Below, piece by piece: positions 1 to 6,924 of a DNA stretch of 7,315 nucleotides. The notes below the pieces were generated by a model. That model searched no databases and was not told the origin of the DNA. It saw only the letters and a list, made by a program, of their open reading frames with translations. A program made the position numbers and the translations under genes. Every line of letters starts with the position of its first letter. The first letter of the stretch is position 1. Source of the stretch: DATJLQ01 sp035509415 (GTDB taxonomy: Bacteria; Pseudomonadota; Alphaproteobacteria; JACZXZ01); NCBI GenBank assembly GCA_035509415.1, contig DATJLQ010000159.1, forward strand, positions 1-7,315, given 5' to 3'.

Positions 1-882
1 CAGTTCGGTGTCATGCTGTTCCTGATGGCGGCCGGCCTGACGCTGATCTTCGGTATCATGAACCTGATCAACCTGGCACATGGCTCGCTGTACATGATTG
101 GCGCCTATGTTGCCGCCACGGCCTTTGCCGCGACGCATTCCTTCCTTCTCGCACTTGTTGCGGCGGTCGCTGCCGCTGGCGTCACGGGAATTGCCATCGA
201 GCTCATCGTATTCCGCACGCTGTATGATCGGGACCACCTCGACCAGGTGCTGGCCACATTCGGCCTGATCCTGTTCTTCAACGAGATGGTGCGGATCATC
301 TGGGGCACGACGGCTCTGTATATGCAAGTGCCACCGCTGCTTTCCGGCCAGGTGATGCTGCTGCCTGGCGTGCCCTACCCCGCCTATCGTCTGGCGATCA
401 TCGCGGTAGGTCTGCTGGTGGCCCTTCTGCTCTGGCTGCTGATCGGCCGCACCCGGGCCGGCATGCTGATCCGCGCCGGAGCGTCCAACCGCACGATGCT
501 CGACGCGCTCGGCATCAATGTTACCTTGCTCTACACGCTGGTGTTCGGCCTCGGCGCGGGTCTAGCGGCGCTGTCCGGCGCGATGGCGGGGCCAATCTTC
601 AACGTCGAGTCCGGCATGGGCGACGATCTCCTGATCCTCGCGTTCGTCGTGATCGTGATCGGCGGCATCGGCTCGATCCGCGGCGCCTTCGTGGCCTCGC
701 TCCTGGTCGGCGTGGTCGACACCATGGGGCGCGTGTTTCTGCGCTCGATCCTCGCCGCCTTCATGGCGCGCTCGGCCGCCGACAATGCCGGCCCCGCGCT
801 TGCGTCGATGCTCATCTACATCCTCATGGCGGCGGTGCTGTTCTTCCGGCCCCAGGGCCTGTTTCCGCCGCGCGGGCGCTGA
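1..882 (+). CDS. livH: Branched-chain amino acid-type ABC transporter permease LivH (5' partial)
   Basis: Inner-membrane permease of a HAAT-family ABC importer, pairing with LivM to form the channel. The frame is open from base 1 (Gln-Phe-Gly-Val before the first Met), and LivH proteins normally carry about 20 more residues here, so the ATG at 13 is not the real start; 293 residues are visible. The LivH signature AGLTLIFGIMNLINLAHG lies at visible residues 11-28. The cytoplasmic loop that contacts the ATPase (RTRAGMLIRAGASNR) starts near 150, and GGIGSIRGA is at 221-229, followed by hydrophobic segments and the usual FFRPQGLFPPRGR tail. livM starts 3 nt after the stop, indicating one operon. 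The first ~540 bases use CTG and A/T-ending codons more than the rest. The substrate cannot be read from the sequence; relatives carry branched-chain amino acids, amides, urea or aromatic acids. Confidence 0.95.
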   Translation, partial: QFGVMLFLMAAGLTLIFGIMNLINLAHGSLYMIGAYVAATAFAATHSFLLALVAAVAAAGVTGIAIELIVFRTLYDRDHLDQVLATFGLILFFNEMVRIIWGTTALYMQVPPLLSGQVMLLPGVPYPAYRLAIIAVGLLVALLLWLLIGRTRAGMLIRAGASNRTMLDALGINVTLLYTLVFGLGAGLAALSGAMAGPIFNVESGMGDDLLILAFVVIVIGGIGSIRGAFVASLLVGVVDTMGRVFLRSILAAFMARSAADNAGPALASMLIYILMAAVLFFRPQGLFPPRGR

Positions 883-885
883 GCG

Positions 886-1842
886 ATGAAATTCAGCCCC
901 CAAGCCGCGGCGATCCTTCTCGGGCTGGCGCTCTTGGCCCTCGTGCCGGTCTTCTCGGCGCTCGCGGGCGAGTCCTTCTACGTCGACCTCTTCACGCGCA
1001 TATTGATCTTCGCGATCGCGGCCATGAGCCTCGACCTCATTCTCGGCTATGGCGGCATGGTCTCGTTCGGCCACGCCGCCTATCTCGGCATCGGCTCCTA
1101 CGCGGTCGGCATCCTCGACCATTACGGCGTCGACAACGGCTTCCTCCAGTTCGCGCTCGCGATCGGGGCCTCGGCGGCGGTAGCACTCTTCATCGGCGCG
1201 GTGAGTTTGCGCACGAGCGGCGTCTATTTCATCATGATCACGCTCGCCTTCACCCAGATGATCTATTTCCTCGGCGTGAGCCTCAACACGTTCGGCGGCG
1301 ACGACGGCATGAACATCGCGCACAACAGCGACTTCGCCGGCCTGATCGACCTCGGCAACGCGACCGCACTCTATTATTTCGTGCTCGGGTTCCTGATCCT
1401 GTTCCTCGTGCTCGGCTACCGGCTGGTCGATTCGCGCTTCGGCATGGCGATCCGCGGTGCCAAGTCGAACGAGCGCCGCATGATCGCGATCGGCTTCCCG
1501 ACCTACCGCTACAAGCTCGCGGCCTTCGTGATCGCGGGCGCGGTGTGCGGCGTCGCGGGCGCCTTGCTCGCGAACCAGTCGCTCTTCATGTCGCCCGCGA
1601 TCATGCATTGGTCGCGCTCGGGCGAGATCATGGTGATGGTGCTTTTGGGCGGCACCGGCACGTTGTTCGGGCCGGTCGTGGGCGCGGTCGTGCTGCTCGC
1701 CCTCGAGAACACGCTCTCGGGCTACACCGAGCATTGGCAGGCGATCCTCGGCCCGATCCTGGTGCTCGTGGTGCTGTTCGCGCGCCAGGGCCTGTTCGGG
1801 CTGGTCGAACGGCGCGCGGCGCACGGAGCGGGCCGTGGCTGA
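886..1842 (+). CDS. livM: Branched-chain amino acid-type ABC transporter permease LivM
   Basis: Second inner-membrane permease of the importer, 318 residues, a normal length for a short LivM. The N-terminus is a hydrophobic segment (about 8-27). The family signature follows at 47-72 (MSLDLILGYGGMVSFGHAAY and on). Further membrane segments lie around 87-108, 112-131 and 160-178. The ATPase-contact loop (SRFGMAIRGAKSNERR) starts at 183, and GGTGTLFGPVVGA is at 255-267, with a last membrane segment at about 285-299 and the typical FARQGLFGL ending. The ATG is 3 nt after the livH stop with only a weak GAG-type ribosome site, suggesting coupled translation. Leucine codons are mostly CTC, unlike the 5' part of livH. 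The stop overlaps the livG start by 8 bases. Confidence 0.95.
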   Translation: MKFSPQAAAILLGLALLALVPVFSALAGESFYVDLFTRILIFAIAAMSLDLILGYGGMVSFGHAAYLGIGSYAVGILDHYGVDNGFLQFALAIGASAAVALFIGAVSLRTSGVYFIMITLAFTQMIYFLGVSLNTFGGDDGMNIAHNSDFAGLIDLGNATALYYFVLGFLILFLVLGYRLVDSRFGMAIRGAKSNERRMIAIGFPTYRYKLAAFVIAGAVCGVAGALLANQSLFMSPAIMHWSRSGEIMVMVLLGGTGTLFGPVVGAVVLLALENTLSGYTEHWQAILGPILVLVVLFARQGLFGLVERRAAHGAGRG

Positions 1843-2607
1843 GCGCTGGGCGCCGGGCGGCGACCTCCTCGAGACCGTGGGCCTGGTCAAGCATTTCGGC
1901 GGCCTGATCGCGACCGACCAGGTGTCGCTCTCGGTACGCGCGGGCGAGCTTCACGCGGTGATCGGGCCCAACGGCGCCGGGAAGACCACGCTGGTCGCCG
2001 AGCTCGCCGGCGAATTGGCGCCCGACGGGGGTACCATCCGCTTCGCGGGCGAGGATATCACGCGTCTCAAGGCCGCGCGCCGCGCCCATCGCGGCCTCGC
2101 GCGCTCGTTCCAGATCACCAGCATCTTCCGCGAGTTCTCCGCACTCGACAACGTCGCCCTCGCGGTTCAGGCGCGCGCGGGACACAGCTTTCGCTTCTGG
2201 CGCCGCGCGCAACGCGACGAGCGCTTGCAAGCCCCCGCGCGCGCGTTGCTCGCCGACATGGGCCTCGGCGCGCGCGGCGACGTGCCGGCGGCGAACCTGT
2301 CCCACGGCGAGAAACGGGCGCTCGAGATCGCCATGGCGCTCGCGGCGCGCCCGCGCCTCTTGCTGCTCGACGAGCCCATGGCCGGCATGGGGCCCGAGGA
2401 TTCGGCGCGCATGGTCGAATATCTGAAGCGCCTCAAGGGGAGCGTCGCCATCCTCCTCGTCGAGCACGACATGGACGCCGTGTTCGCGCTCGCCGACCGC
2501 ATCACGGTCCTGGTCTACGGCCGCGTGATCGCGACCGGCACGCCCGCCGAGATCCGCGCCGACGAAAGCGTGCGCCGGGCCTATCTCGGCGCGGGCGAGG
2601 AGGCGTG

Positions 2608-2608
<1 letters not shown>
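1835..2608 (+). CDS. livG: Branched-chain amino acid-type ABC transporter ATP-binding protein LivG
   Basis: Cytoplasmic ATPase that powers the importer as a LivG/LivF pair, 257 residues, normal for the family. Walker A GPNGAGKTT is at 44-52, the Q-loop glutamine at 93 (SFQITSIF, typical of LivG), the ABC signature LSHGE at 155-159, Walker B LLLLDEP at 175-181 with catalytic Glu180, and the H-loop histidine at 211 (LLVEHDM). All catalytic residues are present. I chose the GTG at 1835 because GGAG at 1825-1828 sits 6 nt upstream and the start overlaps the livM stop. Residues 1-12 precede the first conserved strand, so a slightly later start cannot be fully excluded. The stop overlaps the livF ATG. 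Confidence 0.95.
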
Positions 2609-3309
<701 letters not shown>

Positions 3310-3376
3310 CGACGCCCGACGGCGACGGCCGGCGGAGCGGGGGCACGGGGTCGGTCCTGCTTGACGGAGGTCCCGG

Positions 3377-4132
3377 GTGCTTAAGGCGGACAGATTCGGT
3401 GCGCGCGAGGGGCGCCGCTTCCTCGCTTGGACCGCGGTGAGCTTCGCCGCGATGCTGTTCTGCTACGCGTTCGTCGACCGCCCGCTCGCGACCTTCCTTC
3501 ACGGCTTCCTCGCCGATCGCCACGTCTTCGTGCTGATCGCGCGGGACCTCATTCTGCCCACCTTGCTGGCGGTCTGCCTGGTGATCGCGCTGGCGAGCGC
3601 GTATCTCATGGGCTGGCCGACGGATCCCGCGCTGCGCGCGCTCGTGCGCGTCGTGCTGATCGCGGCGATCGCCCTGTGCGTCGCGGAAAACGCCAAGGAC
3701 ATCATCAAGTACATGGTCGGGCGCACCTGGCCCGAGACGCTGTTCTGGCACAACCCGTCCTGGAACGAGAACGGCGTCTACGCGTTCGCGCCGTTCCATG
3801 GCGGCCTCGGCTTCGAATCCTTTCCCTCCGGCCACACCACGGCCCTGATGACGCTTGCGAGCGTCCTCGCCTGCGCGTTCCCGCGTTGGCGCGCGCTCTG
3901 GATGTTGCCGGTCGCACTCGTGGCGCTGGCGCTGGTCGCGACCGACATCCATTGGCTGAGCGACGTGATCGGCGGCGCCTATCTCGGCAGCCTGTGCGGG
4001 TTCGGCGTCGCGCGCGTGGCCCGGCTCGAGCCGATCGTCTTCGCCGCCCGCGGACGCGAGGCGGGGGCGGACGAGGCGACGGGAGGCGCGCTCGAGCCAG
4101 CGGCCGAGCGCGCGAGCGAGCCCGCGGAATAG
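3377..4132 (+). CDS. PAP2-family membrane phosphatase
   Basis: Predicted integral-membrane phosphatase of the PAP2 superfamily, whose members dephosphorylate lipid phosphates such as phosphatidate, undecaprenyl diphosphate or lipid A; 251 residues. The GTG start at 3377 is set by GGAGG at 3366-3370, 6 nt upstream. Membrane segments are at about 14-34, 50-79, 86-104, 155-170, 174-190 and 196-214, then a hydrophilic Ala/Glu-rich tail (220-251). Motif 1 is KYMVGRTWP (111-119), with Trp118 where the consensus KX6RP has Arg. Motif 2 is PSGH (150-153). Motif 3 is HWLSD (192-196), keeping His192 and Asp196 but with Leu186 where the consensus has Arg. The two key histidines are therefore kept while two phosphate-binding arginines are not; Arg116 may stand in. 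It lies 67 nt after livF, so read-through is possible, but a link to transport is not evident. The substrate is unknown. Confidence 0.85.
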   Translation: MLKADRFGAREGRRFLAWTAVSFAAMLFCYAFVDRPLATFLHGFLADRHVFVLIARDLILPTLLAVCLVIALASAYLMGWPTDPALRALVRVVLIAAIALCVAENAKDIIKYMVGRTWPETLFWHNPSWNENGVYAFAPFHGGLGFESFPSGHTTALMTLASVLACAFPRWRALWMLPVALVALALVATDIHWLSDVIGGAYLGSLCGFGVARVARLEPIVFAARGREAGADEATGGALEPAAERASEPAE

Positions 4133-4163
4133 GCGACCCGGCGGCTGCCCGTGCCTCCTGCGC

Positions 4164-4225
4164 TTGACAAAATCGATAAATTTGAGCACGTTCATTTTTG
4201 AACGCGCTTGGCATTAAACGCGCTT
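4164..4225 (+). promoter_or_regulatory. Candidate promoter and operator region ahead of the SDR-ligase unit
   Basis: This is the only AT-rich patch in the gap between the PAP2 gene and the SDR. A consensus -35 hexamer TTGACA is at 4164-4169. A convincing -10 is not seen at 16-18 nt spacing (CACGTT at 17 nt is weak). Immediately downstream is a dyad: half-sites AGCACGTTCA (4185-4194) and TGAACGCGCT (4199-4208) around TTTT, complementary at 9 of 10 positions, with a perfect 6-bp core CGTTCA/TGAACG. The right half-site recurs as TAAACGCGCTT at 4215-4225, 16 bp further on and in the same orientation. The position fits a repressor covering the -10/start region; the size suits a dimeric regulator of TetR or MarR type. 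No regulator gene is in view. The dyad is seen directly; promoter function is inferred. Confidence 0.45.
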
Positions 4226-4232
4226 CGGCGCG
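4219..4232 (+). other. Short GC hairpin with UUCG loop in the leader
   Basis: CGCGC (4219-4223), TTCG (4224-4227) and GCGCG (4228-4232) form a 5-bp stem closed by a C-G pair around a UUCG tetraloop, an unusually stable small hairpin in RNA. It overlaps the second AACGCGCTT half-site, so it may be a by-product of that site. It lies in the likely untranslated leader of the SDR gene. There is no following T-run, so it is not a classical terminator. Confidence 0.4.
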
Positions 4233-4263
4233 CCCTTGGGGTGCGCCAGGAGCGGAAACACAG

Positions 4264-4284
4264 GGCGGGCCGCCAAGGCCCGCC
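4264..4284 (+). other. 8-bp perfect GC hairpin just upstream of the SDR ribosome site
   Basis: GGCGGGCC (4264-4271) and GGCCCGCC (4277-4284) are perfectly complementary across a 5-nt loop. The stem ends 7 nt before the GGGAGG ribosome site at 4292-4297, so it could affect ribosome access or protect the mRNA 5' end. No T-run follows. Its presence argues that translation starts after it and not at the in-frame TTG (4208) or GTG (4241) upstream. Confidence 0.5.
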
Positions 4285-4297
4285 GAAGCTCGGGAGG

Positions 4298-5068
4298 ATG
4301 GCCGTGGGGGTCGCGCGCAAGGCAGGGCTTGTCACGGGTGCCGCGACCGGCATCGGCCGCAGCGCCGCCGTGGCCCTCGCGCGCGCCGGCTACGACGTCG
4401 CGATCAATTACAGCCGCAGCGAGGCCGAGGCGCGCGAGACCGCGCGGCTCGCCGAGGCGCTCGGTGCCAAGACGCTTCTCCTGCGCTGCGACGTGAGCGA
4501 CGACGGCCAGGTGCGCGCAATGCTCGCCGAGGTGGCGCGGGCGTTCGGCAAGCTCGATGCGCTCGTCAACAATGCGGGCACCACGGTCGAAATCCCGCCC
4601 AAGGATTTCGAGGCCATGAGCGTCGAGGCGTGGGACCGGGTGTTCGCGGTCAATGTGCGCGGGCTTTTCCTCGTGACGCGCGCCGCGGTGCCGCTCTTGC
4701 GCAAAACGCCGAGCCCCGCGATCGTGAACACGGCGAGCATCGTGGGTCTCCGGCCGGGGCCCCAGCCCTTGCCCTACGCCGCCTCCAAGGCGGCGGTGGT
4801 CAATCTCACCAAGACGCTGGCACTCGCCCTGGCGCCCGAGATTCGCGTCAACGCGGTCGCACCCGGCTGGATGGAAGGCGATTGGATGAAGCGCATGCTG
4901 AAGGACAAGTACGACGACCTCATGGCGCGGCGCGCCAAGGCGACGCCCCTGAAGCGCTGCGTCACCGCCGACGACGTGGCCGAGACCGTGCTGTCGCTCA
5001 TCGAGGGCAACCGGTTCGTCACCGGCGAGGTGGTCGTGGTCGACGGCGGCTTCTCGAGCTCGACCTGA
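4298..5068 (+). CDS. SDR-family NAD(P)-dependent oxidoreductase
   Basis: Classical short-chain dehydrogenase/reductase, a cytoplasmic enzyme interconverting an alcohol and a ketone with NAD(P)(H); 256 residues, the usual length. The cofactor motif TGAATGIG is at 13-20, the adenine-side Asp65 (CDVSD) at 64-68, NNAG at 91-94, and the catalytic tetrad is Asn119, Ser147, Tyr160 and Lys164 (YAASK). PG is at 189-190 and the usual VTGEVVVVDGGF ending at 241-252. Arg40 after the second strand (NYSRSE) favours NADP(H), an inference. GGGAGG at 4292-4297 directly abuts ATG 4298, which is too tight; the in-frame GTG at 4304 has ideal 6-nt spacing and would remove two residues. It resembles FabG- and glucose dehydrogenase-like SDRs. 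The substrate cannot be assigned, but the tight pairing with the ligase suggests a shared pathway. An EntA role is possible but not supported by other siderophore genes. Confidence 0.92.
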   Translation: MAVGVARKAGLVTGAATGIGRSAAVALARAGYDVAINYSRSEAEARETARLAEALGAKTLLLRCDVSDDGQVRAMLAEVARAFGKLDALVNNAGTTVEIPPKDFEAMSVEAWDRVFAVNVRGLFLVTRAAVPLLRKTPSPAIVNTASIVGLRPGPQPLPYAASKAAVVNLTKTLALALAPEIRVNAVAPGWMEGDWMKRMLKDKYDDLMARRAKATPLKRCVTADDVAETVLSLIEGNRFVTGEVVVVDGGFSSST

Positions 5069-5070
5069 AC

Positions 5071-6735
5071 ATGCTCCCCGGCGTCGTTCCCTTTCCGCCC
5101 GACTATGCGGCGCGCTACCGCGCCAAGGGCTATTGGCGCGACCTCACGCTGGCGCAGGAATTCGCGGCCGTGTTCGAGACGTTCGGGCCGCGCACGGCGC
5201 TGATCGACGGCGCGCGCCGTTACACCTATGCCGAGCTCGACCGGCTCACGGACAATCTGGCGCTCAACCTCCTCGAGCTGGGCCTGAAGCCGCTCGACCG
5301 CGTCGTGGCAGCACTCCCCAACGTCGCGGAGTTCGTGGTTCTCTATTTCGCGCTCCAGAAGCTCGGCGCGATCCCGATCGCGGCGCTGGCGAACCATCGC
5401 TACAACGAGCTGAGCCAATTCGTGGCCATTTCCCAAGCGGTCGCCTGCGCCTATCCGAAGCAGCAGGGCGATTTCGCCTTCGAGCCCATGATGCGCCGCA
5501 TCGGCGCGGAAAGCCCGTGCCTCAAGCTGCGCTTGACGCTCGGCGCACCGAGGCCGGGCGAGATTTCGCTCCCCGATCTCATCGCGCGGCCGGCGCGGCT
5601 CGAGCGACGCGCGCTTGCGGCCCTCGCGCTCGATCCCACGGACCCGTGCATTTTCCAGCTCTCGGGCGGCACCACCGGGGTCCCGAAGCTCATTCCGCGC
5701 ACGCACAACGATTACGCCTACAATTCGCGCATGGCGTCCGAGGTGTGCGACGTCGACGGCTCGGGCGTGCTGCTCTTGGCGCTGCCGATCGCGCACAATC
5801 TGCCGCTCGCCTGCCCGGGCATCCAGGGCTTCTTCCTCCATGGCGGCCAAGTCGTGCTCAGCCCCACCACGCGGCCCGAGGACATTTTCCCGCTCATCGA
5901 GACGCATCGCGCGACCCATCTCAAGGTGGTGCCGGCGCTCCTGATCCGGCTCATCAACAGCGACGCGGTCAAGCGCTTCGATCTCTCCTCCTTGCGCACG
6001 ATCCAGAGCGGCGGCCAGCGCCTCCAGCCCGAGGTGCGCCTCAAGACCAGGGAGCTCATCCCGAGCGCCTTCGTGCAGGAGAATTTCGGCATGTCCGAGG
6101 GCATGCTCATGTTCGTGCGCCGCGACGATCCCGAGGAGGTGCGCCTCGAGACCGTGGGCCGGCCGATCAGCCCGGACGACGAGGTGCGCCTCATCGACGA
6201 CGACGGCAACGAGGTCCCGGACGGCGAGGTGGGCGAGTTCTGCGCGCGCGGGCCCTACACGCTCCGGGGCTATTACGGCGCGCCCGAGCACAACGCCAAG
6301 GTCTTCACGGCGGACGGGTTCTACTGCTCGGGCGATCTCATGCGCCGGCATCCCTCGGGCAACTACATGGTCGAGGGGCGCAAGAAGGATCTCATCAACC
6401 GCGGCGGCGAGAAGATCAGCGCCGAGGAGATCGAGAACCTGATCCTGCAGCATCCCGCGGTCGAGAACGTCGCCTGCGTCGCCATGCCGGACCCCGATCT
6501 CGGCGAGCGCATGTGCGCCTGCGTGATCCCGTCGCCGGGCATGGGCTTGACCCTCGCCGAGCTCATCGCGTTCCTCGCGACCAAGGAGATCGCGAAATTC
6601 AAGCTGCCCGAGCGGCTCGAGCTCGTGGCCGCGTTCCCGCTCTCGACCGTCGGCAAGGTGTCGAAGAAGGCGCTGGTCGAGGCGGTGACGCGGAAGCTCG
6701 CCGCCGAGCGCGCCAGCCGGCTCGGGGCGCGTTAG
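5071..6735 (+). CDS. Aryl-acid AMP ligase, EntE/DhbE/YbtE-like (possibly salicylate-type)
   Basis: ANL-superfamily enzyme that activates an aromatic carboxylate with ATP as the acyl-adenylate and passes it to CoA or a carrier protein; 554 residues (EntE is 536). The N-terminus PPDYAARYRAKGYWRDLTL aligns with EntE (PEEFARRYREKGYWQDLPL), fixing ATG 5071, 2 nt after the SDR stop. The open frame continues upstream through the SDR gene only by chance. Motifs: P-loop SGGTTGVPK 198-206, AHN 241-243, FGMSEG 339-344, YCSGD 418-422, hinge GRKKDLINRGGEK 436-448 and catalytic Lys529 (VGKVSKK). The pocket reads AHNLPLACPG: Cys248 replaces EntE Ser240, Leu346 replaces Val337, and Leu244 replaces Tyr236. 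Cys and Leu at the first two positions are typical of salicylate activators (YbtE, PchD, MbtA). No strong ribosome site is visible, so translation is probably coupled. No carrier protein is nearby, so an aryl-CoA ligase role in catabolism is plausible. Confidence 0.9.
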   Translation: MLPGVVPFPPDYAARYRAKGYWRDLTLAQEFAAVFETFGPRTALIDGARRYTYAELDRLTDNLALNLLELGLKPLDRVVAALPNVAEFVVLYFALQKLGAIPIAALANHRYNELSQFVAISQAVACAYPKQQGDFAFEPMMRRIGAESPCLKLRLTLGAPRPGEISLPDLIARPARLERRALAALALDPTDPCIFQLSGGTTGVPKLIPRTHNDYAYNSRMASEVCDVDGSGVLLLALPIAHNLPLACPGIQGFFLHGGQVVLSPTTRPEDIFPLIETHRATHLKVVPALLIRLINSDAVKRFDLSSLRTIQSGGQRLQPEVRLKTRELIPSAFVQENFGMSEGMLMFVRRDDPEEVRLETVGRPISPDDEVRLIDDDGNEVPDGEVGEFCARGPYTLRGYYGAPEHNAKVFTADGFYCSGDLMRRHPSGNYMVEGRKKDLINRGGEKISAEEIENLILQHPAVENVACVAMPDPDLGERMCACVIPSPGMGLTLAELIAFLATKEIAKFKLPERLELVAAFPLSTVGKVSKKALVEAVTRKLAAERASRLGAR

Positions 6736-6754
6736 AGGGGCGCCGAAAGATGCG

Positions 6755-6817
6755 ATCATGCCCTCGCCTCATCCTTCGAGACGCTGCGCTCCTCAGGATG
6801 AGGCGATCGGGTATGAT
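6755..6817. repeat. Palindromic intergenic repeat, copy 1
   Basis: Perfect 12-bp arms TCGCCTCATCCT (6764-6775) and AGGATGAGGCGA (6795-6806) enclose a 19-nt centre containing CGAGACG and CTCCTC. Past a 2-nt bulge the stem continues with ATCATGCCC (6755-6763) against GGGTATGAT (6809-6817), with one G-T wobble. Motifs of the form CCTCATCCTGAGGAG ... CGTCTCGAAGGATGAGG are, to my knowledge, widespread between genes in Rhizobiales and relatives; here the copy is in the reverse sense. It starts 20 nt after the ligase stop. It could end or protect the SDR-ligase transcript, but no T-run follows. Confidence 0.75.
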
Positions 6818-6819
6818 GA

Positions 6820-6872
6820 GCCTGCCTCACCCTGAGGAGGCCCGAAGGGCCGTCTCGAAGGGCGAGGCAGGC
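6820..6872. repeat. Palindromic intergenic repeat, copy 2 (opposite orientation)
   Basis: Outer arms GCCTGCCTC (6820-6828) and GAGGCAGGC (6864-6872) are perfectly complementary. CCCT (6830-6833) pairs with AGGG (6859-6862), GAG (6834-6836) with CTC (6854-6856), and an inner stem GGCCC/GGGCC closes on a GAA loop (6839-6851). Its blocks CCTCACCCTGAGGAG and CGTCTCGAAGGGCGAGG match the reverse complement of copy 1 with compensating changes (T to C on one arm, A to G on the other). It is therefore the same family inserted or duplicated in the other direction, 2 nt beyond copy 1. Confidence 0.75.
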
Positions 6873-6924
6873 GCGCGCCGAATGGTTTTCGCGGCCAGCT
6901 AGCTTGCCCGGACGGGACGACTCC

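Noticed and set aside
562..1890. Long antisense open frame of 442 codons opposite livH and livM.
   Set aside because: The product is rich in His, Arg, Glu and Asp with no domain and lies opposite two intact membrane genes; high-GC third positions keep antisense frames open.
3310..3376. Possible terminator or promoter between livF and the PAP2 gene.
   Set aside because: The 67 nt are GC-rich with short GACGGC-like repeats but no convincing stem with a T-run; TTGACG at 3361 has no -10 partner and overlaps the ribosome site.
4164..4169. The TTGACA box as proof of a strong sigma-70 promoter.
   Set aside because: No good -10 hexamer lies 16-18 nt downstream, so it is kept only as part of a low-confidence regulatory region.
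4198..5070. Long + strand open frame running through the SDR gene into the ligase, suggesting a fusion protein of about 845 residues.
   Set aside because: The upstream translation is Arg/Gly/Ala-rich low-complexity sequence with no recognisable domain, it overlaps a clear SDR in another frame, and EntE homology begins exactly at ATG 5071.
4774..6759. Antisense open frame of 661 codons opposite the SDR and ligase.
   Set aside because: It is a compositional shadow of the ligase, with no domain, and it mirrors conserved codons on the + strand.
5133..6902. Alternative + strand frame of 589 codons inside and beyond the ligase.
   Set aside because: It is Arg/Pro-rich, without a ribosome site or homology, and out of frame with the clearly conserved ligase; it also runs through the palindromic repeats.
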